DNA of 64,000 bases from NCBI GenBank assembly GCA_003676145.1, contig NAUB01000021.1, forward strand, positions 216,649 to 280,648, read 5' to 3'. The notes under the pieces are model-generated. The model made no database searches. It saw only the letters and a program-made list of their open reading frames with translations, and was not told the DNA's origin. Made by a program: the position numbers and the translations under genes. This DNA comes from a gamma proteobacterium symbiont of Stewartia floridana (GTDB lineage: Bacteria; Pseudomonadota; Gammaproteobacteria; Chromatiales; Chromatiaceae). Shown here piece after piece: positions 56,717-64,000 of the stretch; positions within the stretch are counted from its first letter, which is position 1, and each line of letters opens with the position of its first letter.

Positions 56717-57502
56717 ATGGGATTCGATTTAGGTGGAATCGGTAGCATGATTGGTGGTGTTGTTGGTGGTATGTTTGGAGGGCCAATTGGTGCGCAGATT
56801 GGTTCTATGATCGGTGGTCAGATTGGTCAAATGTTGCAACAAATGATGAGCCAGTTTGGATCAGAAAATGTTGCAGGAGGTTTGTCTAACTGTATTAATC
56901 AAAATGCTGCAAACGTTGCAAATCAGCATGTTGATAATTGTGGTCTACCACAGTTCATAAAAGATGAAATGAAAGGATTTATTAGCGATTGGTTAAGCAA
57001 TAACACACAGAGTGTACCTTCTGACTGTCAGAGTGCCTGTGACTCAGTATATGACCAGGTAACAAATGGCCAGTGCCAAGGGTCAAGTACGCAAACTAGT
57101 TCTGCAGATTCATATAAAGAAGCTCAAAATAATGCTATGAGATGTAATGCAGAGGAAGAAGCAGAAGAGTCTAAAGAGGGAAAAGGTACTAGTAACTGGT
57201 TAGTGGCATTGGCAGGTGCGCTTGCTGAAGTGCAAGCAGAATTTTTAACGTCTGCAATGAAAAATATGGAAACAATGAGAGAAAACTCTCAAAAGGCTAC
57301 TCAAGGTAAACCGCCAGAGAATGAGAGTCCGGAACAAAAAGAAGCAAGACAAAAAGATGAAGAGGCTGCTAGAAATGAATTTCTTATGGCTCAGTCTCAA
57401 TATCAAGCAAATATGCAAATGTTTAATATGGTCGCGAATATGACTGCGACATCTTTGAAATCCCTTGGTGAAGGTTTGACATCAATTGCACGTAAACAGT
57501 AA
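56717..57502 (+). CDS. Glycine-zipper protein with helical C-terminus
   Basis: 261 residues; AAGGAG lies upstream. Residues 1-45 are a glycine-zipper stretch (GGIGSMIGGVVGGMFGG then GAQIGSMIGGQIGQML), which can insert into or oligomerise in membranes. A cysteine-containing middle part follows (NCINQNA, NCGLPQF, DCQSACDSVYD). The C-terminal 90 residues are charged and helical, ending FNMVANMTATSLKSLGEGLT. There is no classical signal peptide. The C-terminal helix somewhat resembles type III secretion filament and translocator proteins, but no secretion apparatus is in view. Family not recognised. A decayed copy lies at about 60430-60772. Confidence 0.75.
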   Translation: MGFDLGGIGSMIGGVVGGMFGGPIGAQIGSMIGGQIGQMLQQMMSQFGSENVAGGLSNCINQNAANVANQHVDNCGLPQFIKDEMKGFISDWLSNNTQSVPSDCQSACDSVYDQVTNGQCQGSSTQTSSADSYKEAQNNAMRCNAEEEAEESKEGKGTSNWLVALAGALAEVQAEFLTSAMKNMETMRENSQKATQGKPPENESPEQKEARQKDEEAARNEFLMAQSQYQANMQMFNMVANMTATSLKSLGEGLTSIARKQ

Positions 57503-57523
57503 TAAATAATTGTTACTTTAAGT

Positions 57524-57557
57524 ATGCCGGAGACCTTATTTGTAAGGCCTCCGGCAT
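57524..57557 (+). terminator. Hairpin after the glycine-zipper gene
   Basis: ATGCCGGAG and CTCCGGCAT pair, with an inner CCTT/AAGG extension. The T-run after it is weak (ATTTGTT). It could reduce read-through into the lipoprotein gene. A degenerate version follows the pseudogene copy near 60790-60820. Confidence 0.5.
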
Positions 57558-57584
57558 CATTTGTTATGACGAAAGGTGTTGTTC

Positions 57585-58694
57585 ATGTTTTATATAATAC
57601 ACATGCTAACCATAATGATTTTACTGGTATTAGTAAGTTGTGGCGGCGGTGGAGGTGGAGATGATGATATATTATTAGAAGAGACAGATGAAACTGAACA
57701 AAACCTTAGTGTTTCCGGATACTTGTTCCCAGAGAAAAATGGAAGTGGCTTATTTTTAATTGATGCATCGAATGGTATTGGAGTTCCAATACCTAATACA
57801 AATTGGGATTCGCAAAGTGACACGTTTCCAAATGGTAACTTTTATAAGACCCCCGTAGATTATGATCGTAGTCAATTTGTTGTAAGCGCGCGTGGCTGCC
57901 GATACTATTCACTTGCTGTGGATATATCTTGTATTAGAATTCAGGATTATGACGGAAACTATATAGGAAATTTTGATTTATTTTATGATGTTTATGCTGT
58001 CCGCATGTCCCCAGATAAAGCTCACGTTGCATTATTTAGAAATATTAACCCAGGATCTACAGATGGGGAGTATTTAGAAATATACAATTTAAGTGGTGAC
58101 TTACTAAGTGATAAGTTGCTAGAAACTCGTGCGTTCCAATGGCATCCAACTGAAGGAAGAATCGTATATCCGAGAAATAACCGGGAGCTCTACTTTACGA
58201 AACCGTATTCAACAGATGGTGATTATTACTTTGTTTTACCGGATGACGGGATAGATGGCGCAATTTATGACTTCAGTATCAGTCCAGATGGAATGCAAGT
58301 TGTACTAATAATGACGAGCAATGTAACTCAATTTACATCAGTACAAGCAAAAGCTTATATGATGAATATAGATGGTACAGGGATTAGATTGCTCGCTGAT
58401 GTGCCTAGCAATAGAGAGGGTTATATAACAGATCCTTCATGGTCCCCTGATGGAAGATGGGTGCTTCTAAAGGAAGGCTATTCTGCGGGACAAGACAACA
58501 ACACACCTGGCACCTCTGGATACTATTATATTGTTCCTACGGAAGATCAAGGTAAAAGTTATACCTTAAGTATTCTAGCCTCTGAAAGATCACCAGAAGT
58601 AATACAATTTAAACGTGATGTTGCACCAACTAACCCAGAAGATCAAAGGCTTACGGATAGTGCCCTATCTGGAAAATTAAAATGGATACCATAA
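57585..58694 (+). CDS. Beta-propeller lipoprotein, paralogue 1
   Basis: 369 residues from the ATG at 57585, preceded by AAAGG; a GTG at 57576 is in frame. A lipoprotein signal ends in LVLVSC, with Cys19 lipidated, followed by a glycine linker. The mature part has WD40/TolB-like propeller blades: VRMSPDKAHVALFR, FSISPDGMQVVLIM, and DPSWSPDGRWVLL, each with the SPDG turn. The end reads KLKWIP. It is the first of three tandem paralogues. TolB-like propellers bind proteins in the periplasm; the partner is unknown. Confidence 0.78.
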   Translation: MFYIIHMLTIMILLVLVSCGGGGGGDDDILLEETDETEQNLSVSGYLFPEKNGSGLFLIDASNGIGVPIPNTNWDSQSDTFPNGNFYKTPVDYDRSQFVVSARGCRYYSLAVDISCIRIQDYDGNYIGNFDLFYDVYAVRMSPDKAHVALFRNINPGSTDGEYLEIYNLSGDLLSDKLLETRAFQWHPTEGRIVYPRNNRELYFTKPYSTDGDYYFVLPDDGIDGAIYDFSISPDGMQVVLIMTSNVTQFTSVQAKAYMMNIDGTGIRLLADVPSNREGYITDPSWSPDGRWVLLKEGYSAGQDNNTPGTSGYYYIVPTEDQGKSYTLSILASERSPEVIQFKRDVAPTNPEDQRLTDSALSGKLKWIP

Positions 58695-59019
58695 AGTAAT
58701 TGTTTAGAAACTTTGTGTTGAGTGAGTTAGATATCTAAACTTTAATGATATAGGGCTATTAAGTAATTAAATATTACACGTTACATGCAACAAGGAGGTT
58801 GTCATGATTAGTATATCTACAAAACTACTTGGTAGTTAAAATGCAGCTAATATGCTAATCGCTATAACTTAGCCAGAATAGTGAACTATGACTTAAGATG
58901 CTTGACTAAGTGTCTCCTTTAAAAGTCATACTAAGTAATGTTAATTTTGTAGTTAGATACAATGCCAGAGAACAATATTCTCTCTATAATGTATCTTCCC
59001 ATGCTTTCAATATAATCCT
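58695..59019. other. Intergenic region between lipoprotein paralogues 1 and 2
   Basis: A perfect ribosome site (AAGGAGG at 58792-58798) precedes an 11-codon frame (58804-58839), which may be the start of a lost gene. No copy of the glycine-zipper gene is recognised here. Confidence 0.4.
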
Positions 59020-60138
59020 ATGTACTTGTATTCCTATAAGTTCGTTATGTTTTTATTTTCTATTGTAATGTTATATTCATGTGGTGGAGGCTTAGGTGGA
59101 GATGGTGGGCATACTGAACAGCCGAATAATCAAAGTATAAATAATAATTTAACTGGGTATTTATTCTCTGAGGAGTCTGGGCATAAAGCATACATAGTTA
59201 ATCTATCGACAGGAGTTGCATCCGTAATCCCAAATACAGACTGGGAAAATCAAGATGAAAGATTTCCTTTCGGGATTGCTAGATATTATAAGTACTCAGT
59301 GCAAAATAGTCATTCCCAGTTTGTAGGGGTGGCAGTAAATTGTAAAGGAGAAAATTCAGACCCATTATCTGCAAGTATGTCATGTATTGTTTTTCAAGAT
59401 TATTCAGGTAATTATTTAGGGCAACTTGACTTGGTGCATGATGTGTCACATGTAGAACTTTCGCCAGATGGGCAATATCTGGCGCTTTTTAGAAACTTTA
59501 ATCCAGGCGTGTCAGACCAAGAATGGTTTGAAATATTTACGATAGATGGTCGATTCCTTAGTGATAAAAGGTTGCGAGCAAGGAATATTCAGTGGCTCTT
59601 TAATGGGAGTATTGTTTATGGTGATGGAAGGCGTTTCGTATTTACCAAACCATATTCTACCGATACTGACTATACCCTTACGTTGCCAGATAGCATAAAT
59701 GATGGGTGGATATCAGATTTTGATATTAGCAGTGACCAGACTAAAATTGTTTTTACTTATGCAACAGAGAGTACAGCATTTACGTCAGTTGTTGCAAAAC
59801 TCTATATGATGAATATTGATGGCACAAATGTTAGGTTGCTTGCAGATGTTCCTTCGAATGAGACAGCGAATATTTCTGATCCGACTTGGTCCCCAGATGG
59901 AGAGTGGATAATTTTGGAAGAAGGAAATATTGAGGGGCAAGATGTAAATGCTCCAGGCACAGCAGGTTATGTATATATAATACCTTCAGAAAATCTAGGT
60001 AAGGTTTTTATATTAAGCGTTGAAGATGGCAAAAGGTCACCGGAAGTAATTCAAGTATGGCACGATCAAGACGGTGCGGGACCTAGAGAAACTCTATCAC
60101 TAAGATCATCTGGCCGCAGGTATGAATGGATACCTTGA
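59020..60138 (+). CDS. Beta-propeller lipoprotein, paralogue 2
   Basis: 372 residues. The lipoprotein signal reads FLFSIVMLYSC, again followed by glycines (GGGLGGDGG). It has the same length and blade pattern as the other two paralogues: VELSPDGQYLALFRNFNPG, KLYMMNIDGTNVRLLADVPS and DPTWSPDGEWIILEEG, ending RYEWIP. No clear ribosome site is seen. Identity to the neighbours is high over the propeller and low in the N-terminal linker. Confidence 0.78.
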   Translation: MYLYSYKFVMFLFSIVMLYSCGGGLGGDGGHTEQPNNQSINNNLTGYLFSEESGHKAYIVNLSTGVASVIPNTDWENQDERFPFGIARYYKYSVQNSHSQFVGVAVNCKGENSDPLSASMSCIVFQDYSGNYLGQLDLVHDVSHVELSPDGQYLALFRNFNPGVSDQEWFEIFTIDGRFLSDKRLRARNIQWLFNGSIVYGDGRRFVFTKPYSTDTDYTLTLPDSINDGWISDFDISSDQTKIVFTYATESTAFTSVVAKLYMMNIDGTNVRLLADVPSNETANISDPTWSPDGEWIILEEGNIEGQDVNAPGTAGYVYIIPSENLGKVFILSVEDGKRSPEVIQVWHDQDGAGPRETLSLRSSGRRYEWIP

Positions 60139-60429
60139 TTAATCAGTTAAAACTGTGATGAATCATGAGTAATGTGTATGTGTAGCTATTTAGCTTACTT
60201 ACAAAGCAGTATTATTAAAAGGCAACTTTATAAACTGTTAATGGCAAGCAGTGTTGCTCAGGAGGCTGCTTCTTGTTGCGCAGCGCGGGATATTGGCACC
60301 TCTAATCGCTGTTCTTTTATTTGCCGCTCAGGCTCATTATACAGCCTACAGTAAAGTGAATGCTGTCCATGGCTGATACTTCAAGATCTAAAGCTAATGT
60401 AACATCGCATAGTCTATTTAGTAGGTACA
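60139..60429. other. Intergenic region with fragments
   Basis: No intact gene. A minus-strand frame from about 60356 to the stop at 60258 reads like the C-terminus of a protein (NEPERQIKEQRLEVPISRAA) but lacks a start; it may be a remnant. Confidence 0.4.
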
Positions 60430-60772
60430 AGGCAATTGCGGGCGCAGATAATCAGTTTCAAACTGAGAACCATTTAATTCTATAATATTTAGCTGTATCT
60501 ACAGAGCAAGAATTAAATGCTCTGGATATGCCTATCAATGAAAATAATCACGGAAAACTATCAAAAGACTAATAAAGGTTAACAGCCAGATAAAGAGAGT
60601 ATGAAACAAAAAAGCAAGCCAGAAAGATGAAGAGGGTGCCGGAATTGAATTACCTGGAACTCAGTCTCGGTACCATGCAAGCAAACTGATGTTTAATGTG
60701 GTTCCAAATGTGACTGTGACAGGTCTTAAGTCTTTGTGCGAAGGGCTGACTCCAAAAAAACGAAAGCAATAA
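60430..60772 (+). pseudogene. Decayed copy of the glycine-zipper gene (3' part)
   Basis: The stretch aligns with the last third of the gene at 56717-57502: for example CAAAAAAGCAAGCCAGAAAG and AGATGAAGAGG match its lysine/glutamate-rich part, and GTTTAATGTGGTTCCAAATG matches the FNMVANM region. Several frameshifts and stops interrupt it. The shared end, TAATAAATA, is also kept. The glycine-zipper 5' part is missing. Confidence 0.75.
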
Positions 60773-60845
60773 TAAATAGGTTTTTACTTGGTGTACCAGA
60801 AGCAATTGTAACCTCTGGTTTTATTATAATCTCTAGGAAGACATA

Positions 60846-61958
60846 ATGTCATGTAAAAGGTATTTTCTACTAAATTGTGTGGCTTTGTTATTTATAACTT
60901 CATGTGGAGGAGGTGGTGGAAGTGGTGATGAACCTGAAACCACAAATACTAATTCATCAAATGAAGGCTTGTCTGGTTATTTGTTTTCTCAAGGTCCAGG
61001 GAATTATGCTTATTTACTAGATGCTTTATCTGGGAGTGCAAGTGTGATCGCTAATACAGATTGGTCAAGCCAAGAAAATCGATTTCCAGGTGGTCTTGTT
61101 AAATTTAGGAAGCGAGCAGTGCAAAATGACCATAGTTATTTTCTAGTCAATGCAATGCATTGTAAAAAAGAAAATGAAGATGCTCTAGCAAGAGATATGT
61201 CATGTATATATCTGCAGAATTATGATGGTAACTTTATAGATGGTTTTGATTTGTTACATGATGTATATGAACTGCAGATGTCATATGATTATCAATACAT
61301 AGCGCTTTTTAGAGATTTTAATCCTGGGTCTTCTAATCAAGAGTGGTTTGAGATATATACAAGAAATGGAGATCTCCTTAGTTATAGAAGACTGGAAAGT
61401 AGAAAAATAAGATGGTTTAGAGATGGGCGAATAATGTACCTTGATGGTCCTCGGTTTGTAATAACTAAGCCATATTCTACCGAGGGTGATCGAACAATGA
61501 CTTTGCCAGAAAATATTAGTAATGGTGGATGGTTAAGTGATTTTGATATTAGTAACGATGAAATGCAAATCGCATTTACTGTTGCTACAGATTCAACAGC
61601 TTTTACATCAATAGTAGCAAAGGCCTATGTAATGAATATAGATGGCACAAATATAAGATTATTGGCTGATGTTCCTGAGGGTGATCCAAAAATAACATCT
61701 CCTTCTTGGTCGCCTGATGGGCGCTGGATACTGCTTGAGGAAGGTTATGTGACAGGGCAAGATAGTGATGTATTAGGTGCGTCAGGTAATCTTTATGTTG
61801 TACCTGCGGAAGATCAAGGAAAAGTATATATGTTGTCTACAGTAACTAATGAGAGATCTAAAGAAGTAATTCCTTTCATACATGATATTGATGGGCCTGG
61901 TTCATCGAATGTTTTTAACACAAAATCATATGGTGAAGCATTTGAATGGATACCTTGA
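60846..61958 (+). CDS. Beta-propeller lipoprotein, paralogue 3
   Basis: 370 residues; AGGAAG is upstream of the ATG. The lipoprotein signal ends in LLFITSC and is followed by GGGGGSGDE. Blades match paralogues 1 and 2 (LFRDFNPGSSNQEWFEI, MNIDGTNIRLLADVPEG, SPSWSPDGRWILLEEG), ending AFEWIP. In one blade the SPDG turn is replaced (MSYDYQYIALF), so this copy has drifted. It follows the decayed glycine-zipper copy just as paralogue 1 follows the intact one. Confidence 0.78.
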   Translation: MSCKRYFLLNCVALLFITSCGGGGGSGDEPETTNTNSSNEGLSGYLFSQGPGNYAYLLDALSGSASVIANTDWSSQENRFPGGLVKFRKRAVQNDHSYFLVNAMHCKKENEDALARDMSCIYLQNYDGNFIDGFDLLHDVYELQMSYDYQYIALFRDFNPGSSNQEWFEIYTRNGDLLSYRRLESRKIRWFRDGRIMYLDGPRFVITKPYSTEGDRTMTLPENISNGGWLSDFDISNDEMQIAFTVATDSTAFTSIVAKAYVMNIDGTNIRLLADVPEGDPKITSPSWSPDGRWILLEEGYVTGQDSDVLGASGNLYVVPAEDQGKVYMLSTVTNERSKEVIPFIHDIDGPGSSNVFNTKSYGEAFEWIP

Positions 61959-62276
61959 AGAAAAGGAAAAAATAATCAACAATTAATGGATTGCGTTCAT
62001 CGCCTGTAAGCTTGATTTCAAATCAATATGCAAAAGATTTAAGTTTTTTGTAATGTGCTAGTAGAGAATCAAGATTCAGTTCATATGATACAATGCTTGT
62101 TGATGTGTGAATTACTTTATAGAAAAAATAGTGGTAATCTTCCTGCCTATAGCAACTTCTGGGTAGGCGTATGTATGTGTAAATAAGGTTGATAATTAGG
62201 TATACATAATAGAGAGAATGTAAAGATAGTAGTCAATGCAAAGAATAATTAGTAAATAATTAGTACGCAAGAATAT
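61959..62276. other. AT-rich intergenic region
   Basis: No gene or repeat recognised. Confidence 0.5.
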
Positions 62277-62744
62277 ATGCTCGAAGTTATGCTGAAGTGG
62301 TTTACGTTAGTTATATTATTAGTCTTATCCATTAACTCACATGCAGATCAAACTCTAGCATGGGAAGTTGAATTTGGTTGGAGAAGTAATTGGGTTGCGA
62401 ATGATGTACAGACAATTAACTCAATAGGTAAAGTAAAAATAACAAAATTCTCACCATTTCAAGAAAAAATATGTGAAGTTGAACTTGCTAGTCACGAGTT
62501 AGCTGATATTGATTATTTTATTAATGAAATACCAAAGAATTTGCCATATGGGACAATAATACAATATATGGATAATTGTAGTGATGAGAAGGAAAACTAT
62601 ATCTATATAACAAAAGGAGATATAAAAAGAGGGTTTGTTTTTACTCGCTTAAATGAGTGTAGGTTAACGAAGGTCCCTTTCTGGTTAGACAATTTATTTG
62701 AAAAACTAGAACAAATAAAAAGGCGTATGAACAACTGCCTTTAA
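62277..62744 (+). CDS. Small exported protein
   Basis: 155 residues. A signal peptide (MLKWFTLVILLVLSINSHA) begins at the first or fifth codon (ATG at 62277 or 62289). The mature part has three or four cysteines (EKICEVE, DNCSDEK, NECRLT, NNCL) that may form disulfides, and an ITKGDIKRGFVFTRL segment. Family not recognised. Its position after the lipoproteins suggests a linked role but it may be independent. Confidence 0.65.
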   Translation: MLEVMLKWFTLVILLVLSINSHADQTLAWEVEFGWRSNWVANDVQTINSIGKVKITKFSPFQEKICEVELASHELADIDYFINEIPKNLPYGTIIQYMDNCSDEKENYIYITKGDIKRGFVFTRLNECRLTKVPFWLDNLFEKLEQIKRRMNNCL

Positions 62745-62790
62745 CAAAAAAGTACAAAGAATTAGAACAGATTTTTAGTATTTCACTATG

Positions 62791-63546
62791 CTAAAATCTA
62801 TCTGCATCAATCAGAAATCCCTGATGGCTGAGTGCTCTAGGGTGTTCTCCATAATCGCTCATTATTTCATTGGTCACGGATATCACGTTTGCTTCATTCC
62901 CATCAAATAAACCAAATATATGGTGAGCTACTTCATGCACTATAACCCTTTTCACAGAAAAAGGAACTTGGACGTCTATTGTGTCTTTAGACGCATCGTT
63001 ATTGTAGAATTGAGTGTCTTCATCATAACTCATTTTATGTTTTCCATAAGAAGTGTAGCAGTATCCTTGAGCATAACGACCAATATATACTACAGGAATA
63101 TTTGTGGTAGTGTAACCAACTCCACTTTCAGTGATTTCATATCTAAGAGGACTGCCTAGTTTAGATTCAGCCTTTGCTTCAAGGTCTTGAAATTTCTTAT
63201 TGTTACGGAGTTCTTTCAGTTCAGTGTTAAGTTGATCTCTTGTCAGCTTTGGTGCGTAAGTTGGTTCTTCTGAGCTGTCTAATGATGTGGCGTTAAAAGA
63301 TGGGCTGTGGCTTAGAGTATGAAGCAGTTTCTCGCTAGTAGTCGGTGATCTACTTAACGTTTCTGCTGTAGTTAAAGAACTGCTTATTTGATCTCCAGTG
63401 ATTGTATTTTTAACATGCTCTAACCTACCATAATTGGTGTTTTCAGGATATGTCTTGGAGTCATTGGTTTCGTTGAAGCTTTTATTAGAACCATTTGAGT
63501 TTCCGGGCAAATTGAAGTTCTTATTAAGTAAGGCAGTGCTATCCAT
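62791..63546 (-). CDS. Candidate secreted zinc metalloprotease (M91/NleD-like)
   Basis: 251 residues. The N-terminal 100 are low-complexity (Ser/Thr/Asn-rich, no signal peptide), as in many injected effectors. The C-terminal domain has VIVHEVAHHIFG, with His204, Glu205 and His208 forming an HExxH zinc site; NEIMSDYGEHPRALSHQG could supply the third ligand (E218 or E227) and resembles the end of M91/NleD-type peptidases, which are type III effectors. The gene is divergent from the others and has the shared palindrome 86 bases upstream. The peptidase call is fair; the effector idea is inference. Confidence 0.6.
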   Translation of the reverse strand: MDSTALLNKNFNLPGNSNGSNKSFNETNDSKTYPENTNYGRLEHVKNTITGDQISSSLTTAETLSRSPTTSEKLLHTLSHSPSFNATSLDSSEEPTYAPKLTRDQLNTELKELRNNKKFQDLEAKAESKLGSPLRYEITESGVGYTTTNIPVVYIGRYAQGYCYTSYGKHKMSYDEDTQFYNNDASKDTIDVQVPFSVKRVIVHEVAHHIFGLFDGNEANVISVTNEIMSDYGEHPRALSHQGFLIDADRF

Positions 63547-63630
63547 AGCAATATCTCCATATTATAAAAAAATAGTTACGGTAATAACTGCGATTATCTA
63601 ATAATAAATAGTCTAGAAGAACTAGTGATC

Positions 63631-63643
63631 ACCCTAGCTAGGG
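63631..63643. promoter_or_regulatory. Shared palindromic site, copy 2
   Basis: ACCCTAGCTAGGG is identical to the site at 56552-56564. It is 86 bases upstream of the metalloprotease gene start. Confidence 0.5.
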
Positions 63644-63910
63644 ATAACCCATACTGCTATACCACGCTAATTCATATATGAATACTGTTGATAAAATGTA
63701 ATTCAAGAACTGATTGTTAATATTTATTAGAACAATAAGTAAAAGAGCAATACTATTGATGCAAATTGTGAACTTATAAATACGAACAAGATAGATCGAG
63801 CATGGTAAATTAGAATTAGTTTTGTGATTTTCGTTTTCGAACTTTAGTAGCTGACTCTCTAATAGGTGATCTTTTTTTGGTGGGGTAGTAAATATAAGAA
63901 ATCGCGGATT
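63638..63910 (-). pseudogene. 3' remnant of a membrane-protein gene cut by an IS end
   Basis: The frame is open from the insertion-sequence end to a stop at 63638 (about 90 codons). It has a polar start (KKDHLLESQLLKFENENH) and two probable helices (FTICINSIALLLIVL and NYILSTVFIYELAWY). No native start codon is seen; the 5' part may have been lost at the IS junction. Chance openness in AT-rich DNA cannot be excluded. Confidence 0.3.
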
Positions 63911-64000
63911 CAATTTCGAGGTGCATAACGGTTTATGCAGCTTACGCAGCCAGATGATTATGCATCAATTGTGCTGGCGTTTTGAAGCCAAGCGTCTTTC
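63908..64000 (-). mobile_element. End of an IS30-family insertion sequence (continues beyond the window)
   Basis: GATTCAATTTCGAGGTGCA near 63908-63926 looks like the terminal inverted repeat of IS30-type elements. The transposase C-terminus follows on the minus strand (63942-64000). The rest of the element lies outside the window. Confidence 0.65.
63942..64000 (-). CDS. IS30-family transposase, C-terminal end (partial)
   Basis: The visible 18 residues read KTLGFKTPAQLMHNHLAA and stop. KTLGFKTPAQLM is the well-conserved C-terminus of IS30-family DDE transposases. The gene is cut by the window edge; nothing can be said about its catalytic residues. Confidence 0.7.
   Translation of the reverse strand, partial: KTLGFKTPAQLMHNHLAA

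Noticed and set aside
56559..56786. Minus-strand frame of 75 codons across the glycine-zipper start
   Set aside because: It overlaps the well-supported start and ribosome site of that gene on the other strand, and its own start codon region is antisense coding sequence.

Overview
The window reads as chromosomal DNA of a gammaproteobacterium, probably a sulfur-oxidising or otherwise respiratorily versatile Chromatiales-type organism. This is an inference from UvrB/Pcm/AspC-type housekeeping genes, tRNAs with encoded CCA, multihaem cytochromes, an octahaem tetrathionate-reductase pair, a rhodoquinone-forming methyltransferase and a PEP-CTERM protein. Most of the window is moderately GC-rich and densely packed. 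The last 8 kb (about 56.0-64.0 kb) is strikingly AT-rich and looks acquired.

Layout. 0-5.5 kb: an OmpR-type two-component system, followed by a secreted PKD-domain cytochrome with nine c-type haem motifs; a tandem CTTAAG box lies between kinase and cytochrome. 5.5-12 kb (minus): a tightly coupled operon running TonB-dependent receptor, periplasmic protein, NapH-like polyferredoxin, CcdA/UreH-like membrane protein, ExbB, ExbD, TonB, read here as a self-contained uptake system, probably for a metal. 13-25 kb (minus): a 14-gene operon in the gene order of the archaeal Mbx/Mbs complexes (MrpE-F-G, MbhD-like, MrpB, MrpC, two MrpD/NuoL-type antiporters, NuoH, B, C, D, I), whose last subunit is fused to an NfnB/GltD-like flavoprotein; a rubrerythrin-like gene ends it. 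The large subunit keeps only the first cysteine of each NiFe-ligating CxxC. 25-32 kb: the alpha-E / ATP-grasp / transglutaminase operon and divergent Anbu proteasome-like gene.

32-41 kb: assorted genes (hydrolase, nucleotidyltransferase, PilZ protein, tRNA-Asn, pilin-like protein, aminotransferase, uvrB, pcm). 41.6-45.3 kb: an intact tRNA-Val and, 3.6 kb away, a decayed second copy of it; between them lie a cytochrome b, an octahaem cytochrome of the tetrathionate reductase family and rquA, which looks like a small transferred anaerobic-respiration module. 45.5-56 kb: a PEP-CTERM protein with a sigma-54-type promoter, a secreted subtilase, small proteins, and a three-gene carbohydrate operon (SDR dehydrogenase, glycogen-debranching-type enzyme, GH63-like hydrolase).

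56-64 kb: a glycine-zipper protein, three tandem paralogous beta-propeller lipoproteins, a decayed second copy of the glycine-zipper gene ahead of the third lipoprotein, a small secreted protein, a candidate HExxH metalloprotease effector, and at the edge an IS30-type transposase end. A 13-bp shared palindromic site lies upstream of the glycine-zipper gene and of the protease gene. The two best candidates for something little described are the Mbx-like/NfnB-fusion complex and this AT-rich lipoprotein/effector island.
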